This document shows, piece after piece, positions 1 to 9,889 of a DNA stretch of 64,000 bases. The notes beneath the pieces are model-generated. The model made no database searches. It saw nothing but the letters and a program-made list of their open reading frames with translations, and had not been told where the DNA came from. The DNA is from Roseovarius sp. Pro17 (GTDB lineage Bacteria > Pseudomonadota > Alphaproteobacteria > Rhodobacterales > Rhodobacteraceae): contig NZ_CP141179.1 in the NCBI RefSeq assembly GCF_035599575.1, forward strand, positions 3,447,001 to 3,511,000, given 5' to 3'. Each line of letters opens with the position of its first letter. Position 1 is the first letter of the stretch. Made by a program: the position numbers and the translations under genes.

Positions 1-2
1 GC

Positions 3-272
3 GGCGTCCACGCGCTGCTGCTGGACACGGCCATGGGCTATGCGGGATGCTACACAGGCGAGCCGGGCGCGCAACAAAACGCCCTGACGTTGTCGATGAC
101 GGTCAACTATGTCGGCCAGTTGCAAGGCAAGCGGATCATCGCCACGGCCAAGCGCATCGGCGGCGGGCGCAAGACCTACTTTGCCGAGGCGCGGGTGACG
201 GACGAGACGGGCACCCTAGCGGCCACCGCCACTGGCGTTTTTCGCTATCGAAGCGGGCCGCTGACTGGCTGA
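3..272 (+). CDS. PaaI-like thioesterase, 5' end cut by window
   Basis: The reading frame is open from the first bases, so the gene begins outside the window; about 89 residues remain. The first visible residues (GGVHALLLDTAMGYA) match the hotdog-fold signature of the PaaI/YbgC thioesterase group, where a His-Gly-Gly loop and an acidic residue on the central helix act on acyl-CoA thioesters. The C-terminal strands (LTLSMTVNYVGQL, KTYFAEARVTDETG, LAATATGVFRY) are typical of the fold. The substrate cannot be inferred. Any ATG at position 33 lies inside the conserved helix and is not the start. Confidence 0.8.
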   Translation, partial: GVHALLLDTAMGYAGCYTGEPGAQQNALTLSMTVNYVGQLQGKRIIATAKRIGGGRKTYFAEARVTDETGTLAATATGVFRYRSGPLTG

Positions 273-336
273 GGCCACCACGTAACCACCTGATCGCGCT
301 TGACACGGGGCGAAGGTCGCGCCAACGCTCGCCCCC

Positions 337-1785
337 ATGTTGGATCTGCGCCCGGTGGGATATGTTATCGGCCTGACGGCCATGGCGCTGGGCCTTGCCA
401 TGCTACTGCCGCTCGTGGTGGATATCGCCGAGAGCCGCGGCCACTGGCATGTTTTCGCGCAGTCTTCGATCCTGACGATCCTGATCGGCGGCCTTGTTGC
501 AGGTGCGTGCCGCAACGGGGTGGGCGAAGGGCTGACCATTCGCCAGACCTTCCTGCTGACGACTGGCGTATGGGTCGTGCTACCCGTCTTTGGCGCGCTG
601 CCCTTCATGCTGGGGGCGACCGGCCTCGATTTTACAGACGCCGTGTTCGAGGCGATGTCGGGACTGACGACGACCGGCTCGACCGTGGTCGAGGGGCTGG
701 ATACGTTACCCAAGGGACTGCTGTTGTGGCGCGGCATCATGCAATGGCTGGGCGGGATCGGTATCATCGTCGTCGCCATGGTGTTCCTGCCCGAACTGCG
801 GGTCGGCGGCATGCAGATATTCAAGGCCGAATCGTTCGACACGATGGGCAAGATACTGCCACGCGCGGGTGAGATCGCCAGCCGCATTTCCGTGATCTAT
901 CTGGGCATGACGCTGGCCTGCATCATGTCCTACATCGCCACCGGCATGACCGCATTCGACGCCACGGTTCATGCCATGACGACCGTTGCGACCGGCGGCA
1001 TGTCGAACTACGACGCCTCCTTTGGCGCGCTTCACCCTTCGGCTGAATATGTGGCGGTCATCTTTATGATGCTGTCGGCACTGCCCTTTGTGCGGTTCGT
1101 GCAGCTGACCGCAGGCACTGCAAAGCCCCTGCTACGCGACCCGCAGGTGCGCGGCTTTTTCACGACGATCAGCTGCATCGTCGGCGTGCTGACCATGTGG
1201 CAATTCTTTCAGCGTCAGCATTTCACCGAAGAGACATTCCGCGAGGTGCTGTTCAACGTCGTATCGATCATTACCGGCACCGGATATGCCAGCGAAGATT
1301 ATATGCTCTGGGGGCCTTTCGCTGTCTCGATCTTTTTCTTTACCGGGCTGATCGGCGGCTGCGCCGGATCGACGGCCTGCTCGGTCAAGATTTTTCGCTA
1401 TCAACTGCTGTTCGCATCCATCCGCGTACAACTGGCCCGCATCCGCACGCCGCATGGCGTGTTCACACCGCGCTATGCGGGGCGTGCTGTGGACAACGAC
1501 GTGCTGAGTTCGGTCATGTCGTTCTTTGTTTTCTTTACCGTCAGCCTCGGCCTTATCTCGGTGCTGCTCGGCCTCACGGGCCTTGATTTCACCACCGCCA
1601 TTTCGGGTGCCGCGACCGCGCTGGGCAATATCGGCCCCGGTCTGGGCGACACGATCGGCCCTGCAGGCAACTTCGTAACGCTAAACGACACGGCCAAGTG
1701 GATCCTGACCACCGCCATGCTGATCGGCCGGTTGGAGCTGGTCGTCGTCTATGCCATATTCACCGTATCATTCTGGAGGATCTGA
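337..1785 (+). CDS. trkH: Trk potassium uptake protein TrkH
   Basis: A 482-residue polytopic inner-membrane protein of the TrkH/KtrB family, the K+-translocating subunit that works with the cytoplasmic NAD-binding protein TrkA. The four pore loops are visible as glycine-containing segments: LTTTGST near residue 110, TTVATGGM near 215, ITGTGYAS near 310, and LGNIGPGLGD near 430. Length fits bacterial TrkH. trkA is not in the window. The stop codon overlaps the start of the next gene by one base (TGATG), so the two are probably translated in a coupled manner although their functions look unrelated. Confidence 0.93.
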   Translation: MLDLRPVGYVIGLTAMALGLAMLLPLVVDIAESRGHWHVFAQSSILTILIGGLVAGACRNGVGEGLTIRQTFLLTTGVWVVLPVFGALPFMLGATGLDFTDAVFEAMSGLTTTGSTVVEGLDTLPKGLLLWRGIMQWLGGIGIIVVAMVFLPELRVGGMQIFKAESFDTMGKILPRAGEIASRISVIYLGMTLACIMSYIATGMTAFDATVHAMTTVATGGMSNYDASFGALHPSAEYVAVIFMMLSALPFVRFVQLTAGTAKPLLRDPQVRGFFTTISCIVGVLTMWQFFQRQHFTEETFREVLFNVVSIITGTGYASEDYMLWGPFAVSIFFFTGLIGGCAGSTACSVKIFRYQLLFASIRVQLARIRTPHGVFTPRYAGRAVDNDVLSSVMSFFVFFTVSLGLISVLLGLTGLDFTTAISGAATALGNIGPGLGDTIGPAGNFVTLNDTAKWILTTAMLIGRLELVVVYAIFTVSFWRI

Positions 1786-3380
1786 TGTCTGATACATCCC
1801 ACACTCGCCCCTTGGGCGCACAAATCTCGCACATGCTGAAATCGCGGGGCGTTGACACAATCTTTGGCATCCCCGGCGTCCACAATCAGGAAATGTATCG
1901 CGGCATCGAAGAGGCGGGCATCCGTCATTTCCTGGCCCGGCACGAACAGGGCGCGGGCTTCATGGCCGACGGATACGCCCGCGCCAGCGGCAAGCCCGGT
2001 ATCGCCTATGTCATCACTGGACCCGGCCTGTGCAACACCATGACGCCGATGGGACAGGCCTATTCCGACAGCGTGCCGGTGCTGGTGCTGTCCTCGTGCC
2101 TTGACGATACCGCCGCGACGCGCGGTCAGTTGCATCAAATGCTGGATCAGCAAGCGGCGGGTGCGACCGTGTCCGACTGGTCCTACACCGCGAACAACGC
2201 GGATGCGGCCTATACGCTGATCGACCGCGCGCTGAGCGAGTTTCAGACAAAGCGTCCCCGCACCAAGCATATTCAGGTACCCATCGCCGCGCTGGAAGGC
2301 GAAGCCAAGGCCGCGCCTGACAAACCGCCCAGCCTCAAGCCGGTGCGCCACGTCCTGCCCGAGGGTATCGCGGGCCAGATCATGGCGGCCAATTGCCCGC
2401 TCTTTATCCTCGGCGGTGGCGCTGTGCGCGCCTCTGAACAGGCGCGGCGTGCCCTGACGACGCTCAAGGCAGCCAGCTTTCCGACAGACGCCGGGCGTGG
2501 CATCATTTCGATCAAGGACGACCCGCTGCATTTCGGTGGCTATCTGGGTCGGCCTGAAACCGCCAAGGTCGCCGCAAGCGCCGATCTGGTGATCGTCGTC
2601 GGCAGCGAATTGTCCGAGACGGACCTCTGGCGTGACAAGCTGGAGCATACCGCACAGATGATCCGCGTCGATATCGACCCCGAAGTGCTGGGCCAAGAGC
2701 CGGGCAGCATCGCCGTCCCGATGGACGCAAATGACTTTTTCACCGGGCTGAACGCTGCCATCGAGGGTCATAGCGCCGACACGTCATGGACCGCCGACGA
2801 GATCACCAAGGCGCGCAAACGCTGGCGCGCGGAAGCGGATTCCGAACGCCCCGGCATCGCGCGCATCTGCGACGCATTGCGCGAAGTGATGCCCGAGGAC
2901 ACGATGTTCTTCTCGGACATGACTCAGTTCGCCTATGCGGGCAAAGAATTCTGGGACATGGATCGACCCGGCCACTGGCACCACCCCTACGGATTTGGCA
3001 CACTGGGCTATGCTCTGCCCGCCGGTATCGGCGGCGCAGCGGCCCGGCCCGGCCTGCCTACGGTGATTATCGCAGGCGATTACGGCTTCCAATACACCGT
3101 GCAGGAACTGGGAACAGCGGTCGAACTGGGACAGCCGCTGCCGATCCTGCTATGGGACAATGGCAAGCTGAAAGAGATCGAGGACAGCATGGTTGCCGCG
3201 CAGATTGCGCCCAATTCGGTAATCGCGCACAACCCCGATTTCTGCGCATTGGCAAAAGCCTACGGGGCCAAAGCCGAAGCGCCGAAAACGTTGGAAGCAC
3301 TGAAAAAAGCCGTGACAGCGGCGTTCAAGGCCGATGGCCCGACGCTGATCTACATGACCGGCAATATGAAGGACAGCTAA
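1785..3380 (+). CDS. ThDP-dependent decarboxylase, AruI/acetolactate synthase-like
   Basis: 531 residues of the acetolactate synthase-like thiamine diphosphate family: N-terminal PYR domain with the catalytic Glu in RHEQGAGFMADGYAR (about residue 50), central domain, and C-terminal PP domain with the Mg/ThDP motif starting GDYGFQ and ending at Asn in LLWDNG. The N-terminus (FGIPGVHNQEMYRG) most resembles 5-guanidino-2-oxopentanoate decarboxylase (AruI) of the arginine transaminase pathway rather than anabolic IlvB; no small subunit follows. The ATG at 1785 is preferred over upstream starts inside trkH because GGAGG lies eight bases ahead. The substrate assignment is by family resemblance. Confidence 0.8.
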   Translation: MSDTSHTRPLGAQISHMLKSRGVDTIFGIPGVHNQEMYRGIEEAGIRHFLARHEQGAGFMADGYARASGKPGIAYVITGPGLCNTMTPMGQAYSDSVPVLVLSSCLDDTAATRGQLHQMLDQQAAGATVSDWSYTANNADAAYTLIDRALSEFQTKRPRTKHIQVPIAALEGEAKAAPDKPPSLKPVRHVLPEGIAGQIMAANCPLFILGGGAVRASEQARRALTTLKAASFPTDAGRGIISIKDDPLHFGGYLGRPETAKVAASADLVIVVGSELSETDLWRDKLEHTAQMIRVDIDPEVLGQEPGSIAVPMDANDFFTGLNAAIEGHSADTSWTADEITKARKRWRAEADSERPGIARICDALREVMPEDTMFFSDMTQFAYAGKEFWDMDRPGHWHHPYGFGTLGYALPAGIGGAAARPGLPTVIIAGDYGFQYTVQELGTAVELGQPLPILLWDNGKLKEIEDSMVAAQIAPNSVIAHNPDFCALAKAYGAKAEAPKTLEALKKAVTAAFKADGPTLIYMTGNMKDS

Positions 3381-3388
3381 CGCAAAGT

Positions 3389-3414
3389 GCCGGGAAAGCG
3401 CGCGTTTTCCCGGC
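3389..3414. terminator. Hairpin between convergent genes
   Basis: A 9-bp perfect stem (GCCGGGAAA / TTTCCCGGC) with a GC-rich 7-base loop lies in the 37-base gap between the convergent decarboxylase and aroC genes. The extra T beside the stem could serve either strand. It is probably a bidirectional terminator; the U-tract is weak. Confidence 0.55.
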
Positions 3415-3417
3415 AAA

Positions 3418-4524
3418 TCAGCCGATGCGCCCCACGGGACCTATCGCGCCTGTCTGCCCGCGATGCAGCAGCAGATGATCCAGCAGCACACAGGCCATCA
3501 TCGCCTCGCCCACCGGCACCGCGCGGATGCCGACGCAGGGATCGTGACGGCCCTTTGTGACCACTTCGGTCGCGCTGCCATCCATGCGAATCGACTTGCG
3601 CGGGCTGAGAATCGACGAGGTCGGCTTGACCGCGAACCGCACGACGATGTCCTGACCGGTCGAAATACCGCCCAAGATACCGCCTGCATGATTGCTGCTA
3701 TATTCCGGCCCGTTCGCGCCCATGTAAATCTCATCGGCGTTGTCGGTGCCCATCAGCTCGGCCGCTGCCATTCCTTCGCCAATCTCGACACCCTTCACCG
3801 CATTGATAGACATCATCGCAGCAGCCAGATCGGTATCCAGCTTGGCATAGACCGGCGCGCCCAGCCCCGCAGGCACGCCCCGCGCGACCACCTCGACAAT
3901 CGCCCCGACCGAGTTGTGGGCCTTGCGCAGCTTTTGCAAATACGCCTCCCACTCGGGCGCGGCGTCACTGTCGGGCAGCCAGAAATCGTTGCCCTCAATC
4001 GCGTCCCAGTCAAACCGCGCACGGTTCAGCGTCATGGCCCCCATGCGCGTCATGTAGCCTTTGACCTGAACGCCCGGCACCAACTGGTCCAGCGCCGCGC
4101 GGGCAATTCCACCAGCGGCGACACGCGCCGCCGTTTCGCGGGCCGAACTGCGCCCGCCGCCGCGATAATCGCGCAGCCCGTATTTCTGGTGATAGGTAAT
4201 GTCGGCATGACCGGGTCGGAACGTGTTGGCGATATCGCCGTAATCGCGGCTGCGTTGATCGGTGTTTTCGATCATCAATTGTATGGACGTGCCGGTCGTC
4301 TTGCCCTCAAACACGCCAGACAGGATCTGCACCGCGTCAGGCTCATTCCGCTGGGTCATGTTTTTGTTCTGGCCGGGGCGCCGCTTGTCCAGCCACTGCT
4401 GCAGCGTCGCCTCGTCCAACGCCACGCCCGGCGGGCATCCATCAACCGTCGCGCCTAACGCTGGTCCATGGCTTTCGCCCCAGGTCGTAACGCGGAACAT
4501 ATGTCCGAAAGTATTGAGGCTCAT
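3418..4524 (-). CDS. aroC: Chorismate synthase
   Basis: 368 residues; catalyses the last shikimate step, converting 5-enolpyruvylshikimate-3-phosphate to chorismate with reduced FMN, in the cytoplasm. All three family signatures are present: GESHGPALG at residues 17-25, the [16 protein letters not shown] segment near residue 123, and GRHDPC near 323. Length and start ([20 protein letters not shown]) match the family. It stands alone on this strand between a convergent gene and the ald terminator. Confidence 0.97.
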   Translation of the reverse strand: MSLNTFGHMFRVTTWGESHGPALGATVDGCPPGVALDEATLQQWLDKRRPGQNKNMTQRNEPDAVQILSGVFEGKTTGTSIQLMIENTDQRSRDYGDIANTFRPGHADITYHQKYGLRDYRGGGRSSARETAARVAAGGIARAALDQLVPGVQVKGYMTRMGAMTLNRARFDWDAIEGNDFWLPDSDAAPEWEAYLQKLRKAHNSVGAIVEVVARGVPAGLGAPVYAKLDTDLAAAMMSINAVKGVEIGEGMAAAELMGTDNADEIYMGANGPEYSSNHAGGILGGISTGQDIVVRFAVKPTSSILSPRKSIRMDGSATEVVTKGRHDPCVGIRAVPVGEAMMACVLLDHLLLHRGQTGAIGPVGRIG

Positions 4525-4587
4525 GGCGCGGCTCCTTTGGCGCCCGGTCTAGCCGTCCGGCCCCAGCGCCTCAAGCCATTTTGAAAT

Positions 4588-4613
4588 GGGCCGCCCCGAT
4601 GCGAGGGCGGCCC
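4588..4613 (-). terminator. Terminator after ald
   Basis: GGGCCGCCC and GGGCGGCCC form a 9-bp perfect stem with an 8-base loop just downstream of the ald stop codon. The trailing T-run on the minus strand is short. A second small palindrome (CCATTT TG AAATGG, 4577-4590) overlaps its edge. Confidence 0.55.
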
Positions 4614-4620
4614 CTCGCGA

Positions 4621-5733
4621 TCAGATCAGCGATTCCGGCTTGACCGTGTCTATGTTCAGAGCGGTGCCGACCGCCTCATAGGTCAACTGTCCGGCATGCA
4701 CATTCAGTCCGTTCAGAAGGTGCGGATCGTCTGCGCAGGCCTTTTTCCAACCCTTGTCAGCCAGCGCCAGCATGAAGGGCATCGTGGCATTCCCCAGCGC
4801 GATCGTCGACGTGCGTGCGACCGCCCCCGGCATGTTGGCGACGCAATAATGCACGATCCCGTCGACCTCATAGATCGGGTCCTGATGCGTCGTCGCGCGT
4901 GACGTCTCGAAACAACCACCCTGATCAATGGCCACGTCCACCAGAACCGAGCCCGGCTTCATCAGTGACAGCTGATCGCGGCTGACAAGCTTGGGCGCGG
5001 CTGCGCCGGGGATCAGCACGGCGCCGACCACCATATCCATGCGCGGCAACAGCTCCTCGACCGCGCCCTTGTCGGAATATTGCGTGGTCAGGCGACCCAT
5101 GAACACATCGTCGAGATACGACAGACGCTGCACGGAGCGATCCAAGACCGTCACGTTAGCACCCATGCCGACCGCCACGCGCGCCGCCGCCATACCGACG
5201 ACACCGCCGCCGATGATCGCCACATTCGCAGGGCGCACGCCCGGAACGCCACCCATCAGAACACCGCTGCCGCCATTCGCCTTTTGCAACGCCCATGACC
5301 CCGTCTGCGGCGCAAGACGACCGGCAACCTCAGACATCGGAGCGAGCAGAGGCAAACCGCCACCGTTGCCCGTCACCGTCTCATAGGCGATGGCAGTGCA
5401 GCCCGATGCGATCAGATCATGCGTCTGGTCCGGATCGGGCGCGAGGTGGAGATATGCGAACAGCACCTGACCCTCGCGCAGCATCTTGCGCTCGACTGCC
5501 TGCGGTTCCTTCACCTTCACGATCATATCAGCGCTGGCGTAAACCTCGTTGGCACTGTCGACAATCGTGGCTCCGGCGGCGGTGTAATCAGCATCTGTAA
5601 AGCCTGCGCCAATGCCGGCCCCCGCCTGAACGACGACCTCATGACCGTGCGCGACGGCCTCTTGCGCGGCATTGGGCGTCATGCCGACGCGAAATTCCTG
5701 TGACTTGATTTCGGTTGGGCATCCGATTTTCAT
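4621..5733 (-). CDS. ald: Alanine dehydrogenase
   Basis: 370 residues; reversibly deaminates L-alanine to pyruvate with NAD. The N-terminus (MKIGCPTEIKSQEFRVGMTP) is the family hallmark; the substrate-binding Lys in VKVKEPQ and the catalytic His in AYLHLAPD are present, and the Rossmann loop GGGVVGMAAARVA is near residue 175. The ATG at 5733 has a good AGGAG eight bases upstream; a longer frame starting at 5823 would run into the divergent regulator's promoter and is rejected. A divergent Lrp/AsnC regulator next door is the usual arrangement for alanine-inducible ald. Confidence 0.96.
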   Translation of the reverse strand: MKIGCPTEIKSQEFRVGMTPNAAQEAVAHGHEVVVQAGAGIGAGFTDADYTAAGATIVDSANEVYASADMIVKVKEPQAVERKMLREGQVLFAYLHLAPDPDQTHDLIASGCTAIAYETVTGNGGGLPLLAPMSEVAGRLAPQTGSWALQKANGGSGVLMGGVPGVRPANVAIIGGGVVGMAAARVAVGMGANVTVLDRSVQRLSYLDDVFMGRLTTQYSDKGAVEELLPRMDMVVGAVLIPGAAAPKLVSRDQLSLMKPGSVLVDVAIDQGGCFETSRATTHQDPIYEVDGIVHYCVANMPGAVARTSTIALGNATMPFMLALADKGWKKACADDPHLLNGLNVHAGQLTYEAVGTALNIDTVKPESLI

Positions 5734-5866
5734 TCTTACTCTCCTGTCGTTACCATCGCAAATTACCTGTGTGATCTGCGGATCGTGCGCGAAAATGATC
5801 GGACTTTCGCTTTGTTCACGCAATAATATTCTCTATCAATGGTGAAATACCTGAGGATTTTCGAAA
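5734..5866. promoter_or_regulatory. Divergent ald / Lrp-type regulator promoter region
   Basis: This 133-base, relatively AT-rich intergenic region must hold both promoters. A perfect 12-bp palindrome, ATTTTCGAAAAT (5857-5868), covers the ribosome-binding to start-codon interval of the regulator gene; the AT-rich run at 5815-5840 is a plausible Lrp-type target. No individual promoter element can be assigned with certainty. Confidence 0.5.
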
Positions 5867-6325
5867 ATGTCCCTTGATACGATTGATCGCCGATTGCTGA
5901 CCGTCTTGCAAAAACGCGGTCGCATCTCGAACGCGGACCTTGCCGACAAGGTGAACCTGTCGGCCAGCGCCTGCCATCGCCGCGTGCAGCGACTAGAGCA
6001 TGATGGCTATATCGCGGGCTACGTCGCTATTCTGGACGCGCGCAAGATGGGTGTGTCTGCGACCGTGTTTGTGGAAATCACGCTGTCCACACAGGCCGAT
6101 GACGTGCTCGACGCCTTTGAGCGGGCCGTCGCGCGGGTGCCGGACGTTCTGGAGTGCTACCTGACCGCCGGAACCGCCGACTACATCCTGAAAATCGTCG
6201 CTGAAAACACCGAGGATTTCGCCCGTATCCACCGCCAGTATCTGACCCGCCTACCGGGCGTGGCGAATATGCAGAGCAGTTTCGCGCTGCGAACGATATG
6301 CAACACGACAGCGCTGCCGATCTGA
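5867..6325 (+). CDS. Lrp/AsnC family regulator, probable ald regulator
   Basis: 152 residues with an N-terminal AsnC-type winged helix-turn-helix (DRRLLTVLQKRGRIS, then recognition helix SASACHRRVQRLE, residues 5-45) and a C-terminal RAM ligand-binding/oligomerisation domain (residues 65-145). Family members bind amino acids and control catabolic genes next to them; its divergent position to ald suggests an AldR-type alanine-responsive activator. That role is inferred from position only. The start has TGAGGA upstream and lies inside a palindrome that could be an autoregulatory operator. Confidence 0.88.
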   Translation: MSLDTIDRRLLTVLQKRGRISNADLADKVNLSASACHRRVQRLEHDGYIAGYVAILDARKMGVSATVFVEITLSTQADDVLDAFERAVARVPDVLECYLTAGTADYILKIVAENTEDFARIHRQYLTRLPGVANMQSSFALRTICNTTALPI

Positions 6326-6332
6326 CATGCAA

Positions 6333-6366
6333 AAGGCCCCGGCGTTTCCACCGGGGCCTTCTTTTC
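6333..6366. terminator. Strong bidirectional terminator
   Basis: A perfect 10-bp stem AAGGCCCCGG / CCGGGGCCTT (6333-6342, 6351-6360) with an 8-base loop lies between the convergent regulator and pnp genes. It is followed by CTTTT on the plus strand and by TTTT on the minus strand, so it can terminate both. Confidence 0.85.
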
Positions 6367-6381
6367 ACTGTCCAAAGCGAT

Positions 6382-8523
6382 TTACGCGTCGTCTTTTTCT
6401 TTTTGCTCCGGCGCGATTTCTTCACCAGTTTCCTGATCGACGACTTTCATCGACAAACGGACCTTGCCGCGATCGTCAAAGCCCAGCAGCTTGACCTTCA
6501 CGTCCTGACCTTCCTTCAACACATCCGAAGGGTGGTTCAGGCGGCGGCTTTCGATCTGGCTGACATGCACCAGACCATCACGTTTGCCAAAGAAGTTCAC
6601 GAACGCGCCGAAATCGACGATCTTGACGACCTTGCCGTCATAGACGTGGCCTTCTTCGGGCTCGGCCACGATCGAATAGATCATGTCGTAGGCCTTCTTG
6701 ATGGCCTCGCCATTTGGCGATGCGATCTTGATGATGCCTTCGTCGTTGATGTCGACCTTGGCGCCCGACACTTCGACGATCTCACGGATAACCTTGCCGC
6801 CCGAACCGATGACTTCGCGGATTTTGTCCGTGGGGATCTGCATCGTCTCGATACGCGGCGCGTGGATCGAGAAGTCCTGAGCGCCGGTCAGCGCCTTGGA
6901 CATCTCGTTCAGGATGTGAATCCGTCCGTCCTTGGCCTGTGCGAGCGCCTTAGACATGATCTCGGGCGTGATGCCTGCGATCTTGATGTCCATCTGCAAG
7001 GACGTGATGCCCTTTTCGGTGCCAGCGACCTTGAAATCCATGTCGCCAAGGTGATCCTCGTCGCCCAAGATATCAGTCAGGATTGCGTATTCGCCATCCT
7101 CTTCCATGATCAGGCCCATGGCAACGCCAGCCACAGCTGCCTTCAACGGAACGCCCGCATCCATCATCGACAGCGACCCGCCGCAGACCGACGCCATCGA
7201 CGACGAGCCGTTGGATTCGGTAATCTCAGACACGACGCGGATCGTGTAGGGGAAATCCGTCGCAGCAGGCAGAACCGCCTGAAGCGCACGCCAAGCCAGC
7301 TTGCCATGGCCGATTTCGCGGCGGCCGGGAGGGCCCACGCGCCCAGCTTCGCCAACCGAATAGGGAGGGAAGTTGTAGTGCAGCAGGAAGTTGGATTTGA
7401 AGTTACCATGCAGCGCGTCGATGAATTGCTCATCGTCGCCGGTGCCGAGCGTGGTAACAACCAGACCCTGCGTCTCGCCGCGTGTGAACAGCGCCGAGCC
7501 ATGCGTACGGGGCAGAAGGCCCGTCTGGCTAACGATTTCGCGCACAGTGTCGAGGGCACGGCCATCGATACGCTTGCCGGTTTTCACGACGTCGCCGCGC
7601 AGAACGGTGGCTTCCAGCTTCTTCAGCGCTGCGCCGAGGTTCGCATCGTCCAGTTGCTCTTCAGACAGCGATGCCTTGATCGCGTCCTTGGCGGCAGACA
7701 CCGCACCAGTGCGTTCCTGCTTGTCGGTGATCGCATAGGCGGCGCGGATCTTGTCCTCGCCCGCTTTCTTCACGGCCGCATATAGGTCCGAGTAGTCGGC
7801 AGGCTGGAAATCGAACGGCTCTTTGGCCGCATCTTCGGCCAGATCGATGATCAGGTCGATGACCGGCTGGATCTGCTCATGCGCAAAGTTTACCGCGCCC
7901 AGCATTTCCTCTTCGGTCAGCTCATAAGCCTCGGATTCGACCATCATCACGGCGTCTTTGGTGCCTGCGACGACCAGATCAAGGCGCTGATCGGGGTTAT
8001 TTTTCAGATCGTGCATATCGTCGACGGTCGGGTTCAGGATGTACTCGCCATCCTCGAATCCAACACGGCAGCATGCGATCGGGCCGCGGAAGGGCGCACC
8101 CGAAATCGTCAGCGCAGCCGAGGCGGCGATCATCGCGACCATGTCGGGATCATTCACCAGATCGTGCGAAAGGACCGTGCACATCACCAGTGTTTCGTTT
8201 TTGAAACCGGGGACAAACAGCGGGCGGATCGGACGGTCGATCAGACGCGCGGTCAGCGTCTCTTTTTCCGACGGACGCGCCTCGCGCTTGAAGAAGCCGC
8301 CGGGAACTTTGCCGGCTGCATAATATTTCTCTTGGTAGTGGACTGTCAGCGGAAAGAAATCCATGCCCGGCTTGGGCGATTTCGCAAACGTGACGTTGGC
8401 CATGACGGAGGTCTCGCCCAAGGTGGCGATGACCGAACCATCGGCCTGACGGGCGACTTTGCCCGTTTCCAGTGTGAGGGTCTCTTCGCCCCACTCGATC
8501 GATTTTTTTACTTCGTTGAACAT
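6382..8523 (-). CDS. pnp: Polyribonucleotide nucleotidyltransferase (PNPase)
   Basis: 713 residues; phosphorolytic 3'-5' exoribonuclease of RNA decay. Two RNase PH-like domains are separated by an alpha-helical domain; the KH domain carries [12 protein letters not shown] near residue 565 and the S1 domain ([21 protein letters not shown]) is near 630-690. The acidic C-terminal tail ends QKEKDDA. The usual upstream partner rpsO is on the same strand but separated by an opposite-strand hydrolase gene. The leader contains a small hairpin (GGCGGC/GCCGCC, 8578-8595), possibly relevant to the autoregulation known for pnp leaders. Confidence 0.98.
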   Translation of the reverse strand: MFNEVKKSIEWGEETLTLETGKVARQADGSVIATLGETSVMANVTFAKSPKPGMDFFPLTVHYQEKYYAAGKVPGGFFKREARPSEKETLTARLIDRPIRPLFVPGFKNETLVMCTVLSHDLVNDPDMVAMIAASAALTISGAPFRGPIACCRVGFEDGEYILNPTVDDMHDLKNNPDQRLDLVVAGTKDAVMMVESEAYELTEEEMLGAVNFAHEQIQPVIDLIIDLAEDAAKEPFDFQPADYSDLYAAVKKAGEDKIRAAYAITDKQERTGAVSAAKDAIKASLSEEQLDDANLGAALKKLEATVLRGDVVKTGKRIDGRALDTVREIVSQTGLLPRTHGSALFTRGETQGLVVTTLGTGDDEQFIDALHGNFKSNFLLHYNFPPYSVGEAGRVGPPGRREIGHGKLAWRALQAVLPAATDFPYTIRVVSEITESNGSSSMASVCGGSLSMMDAGVPLKAAVAGVAMGLIMEEDGEYAILTDILGDEDHLGDMDFKVAGTEKGITSLQMDIKIAGITPEIMSKALAQAKDGRIHILNEMSKALTGAQDFSIHAPRIETMQIPTDKIREVIGSGGKVIREIVEVSGAKVDINDEGIIKIASPNGEAIKKAYDMIYSIVAEPEEGHVYDGKVVKIVDFGAFVNFFGKRDGLVHVSQIESRRLNHPSDVLKEGQDVKVKLLGFDDRGKVRLSMKVVDQETGEEIAPEQKEKDDA

Positions 8524-8762
8524 CTATGTATCCTAGTTGGAAGCGCATCGGGCGTACCCCGACCCTTCCGTTGCTATGGCGGCCCCATTGCCGCCGACCC
8601 CATTCATCTTGTCTTTCGGGGTGCTAGGGTCCGGGCACGCCGTTTCAGATTGCCTGCTCATATAGGAAAGTCCGGCAGGAGGGAACCATTAGTAATTCAG
8701 GAAGAATTAGCGCTTGATTGACCTGTGGGAGGTCCTTGATTTCAATACGAAAGGAGTATGAC

Positions 8763-9791
8763 ATGATGATTATTCGCTGCGGATGTCTGGCATTGATGGC
8801 CATTGCAGGCGCCAGAACGGCAATGGCCGAGGTAGACCTGCCCGAAACATTCGATTTCATGGGTCCGACGGTTCGAACCATCAAGGTCGAGGACGGGCGC
8901 AAAGTCGCCTATGTCGATACCGGGCCGCAGGATGGCGAGGCCGTTCTCTTTATCGGCGGCACCGGCACCAGCGCAGCCGTGACCCGACTTACCGACTTTT
9001 TGCGCGGGATGCGCGAAGACCTGAATTTGCGCCTGATTTCGGTTGGTCGTGCAGGTTTCGGTCAGTCGGATCCTGCCGAGAACTGGACCTTTGACGACTA
9101 TGCGTCCGATGCCGAACAGGTTTTGGACGAGCTCGGGATCGAGGAGGTCTCGGTAATGGCCATCTCGGGCGGTGGTCCGTACAGCGCCGCGTTTGTGGCG
9201 CGCAACCCCGAGCGTATCCGCACGATACATCTGGCGGCGGCCACGTCACTGGCGACCAGATCCAGCCTTTGCGATGCGACCGAAGAAAAAATGAAGGAGA
9301 CCCTGGACGATTACGCAGCCCATCCGCTGAAATGGTGGGCCTTTCCCGAAGACAGCCCGACCCATCGCATCCCCGGTTTCGCCTCGGCGGCTGGCGATGA
9401 TGGCGCGCGCACGTTCGCAATGGCGGGCCAAAAGGGAAGCGGCGCGGCAGAGATCGCGGAATATCGGCGCTATTGCGATCTGCCCTTGCCGGATGTGTCG
9501 CAGGTCGACGCACCGGTCTATATCTATCAGGGCGGGCAGGATTCCCTCGTCACACCAGCCCACGCCGATCGTTGGGAAGAGGTCTATCCCAACATCGCAG
9601 CGCGGCGTGACTATCCCGATGGCGGTCATGACGCGCAGTACCGACACTGGGATCAAATCCTCATCGATATGGCGGGCATGGGCGATCAACTTGTCGTCTG
9701 CAAGGATGGCGAATCGCGGCTGATGCCCGAGGACGAAGGGAAATCTGCTGTCCAAGAAGGCGCGATATTGGGAATTTGCGCTTGGCAGTAG
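8763..9791 (+). CDS. Exported alpha/beta hydrolase
   Basis: 342 residues with an N-terminal signal peptide (cleavage predicted after TAMA, about residue 22) followed by an alpha/beta hydrolase fold. The nucleophile elbow is AISGGGP (Ser near residue 138), the acid is probably Asp in GGQDSLVTPAHADRW, and the catalytic His is in DGGHDAQYRHW. The substrate is unknown. The ATG at 8763 is chosen because AAGGAG sits six bases upstream. It lies on the opposite strand between rpsO and pnp, an unusual place, and looks like a later insertion into that conserved pair. Confidence 0.85.
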   Translation: MMIIRCGCLALMAIAGARTAMAEVDLPETFDFMGPTVRTIKVEDGRKVAYVDTGPQDGEAVLFIGGTGTSAAVTRLTDFLRGMREDLNLRLISVGRAGFGQSDPAENWTFDDYASDAEQVLDELGIEEVSVMAISGGGPYSAAFVARNPERIRTIHLAAATSLATRSSLCDATEEKMKETLDDYAAHPLKWWAFPEDSPTHRIPGFASAAGDDGARTFAMAGQKGSGAAEIAEYRRYCDLPLPDVSQVDAPVYIYQGGQDSLVTPAHADRWEEVYPNIAARRDYPDGGHDAQYRHWDQILIDMAGMGDQLVVCKDGESRLMPEDEGKSAVQEGAILGICAWQ

Positions 9792-9836
9792 GCTGAGAGC
9801 TTGGGAAAGATCGCAGGCACGGCGCCTTGCCAAACG

Positions 9837-9868
9837 AAAACGCCCGCTCAACAATGAGCGGGCGTTTT
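9837..9868. terminator. Terminator after rpsO
   Basis: A 14-bp perfect stem, AAAACGCCCGCTCA / TGAGCGGGCGTTTT, with a 4-base loop, ends in TTTT on both strands. It lies between the convergent hydrolase and rpsO genes and should terminate both, and so should separate rpsO transcription from pnp. Confidence 0.9.
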
Positions 9869-9889
9869 GCGGTTCTCAAGAACAGAAAA

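Noticed and set aside
6298..7785. 495-codon plus-strand open frame opposite pnp
   Set aside because: It is the antisense shadow of pnp and its translation has the Arg/His/Asp-rich composition typical of such frames.
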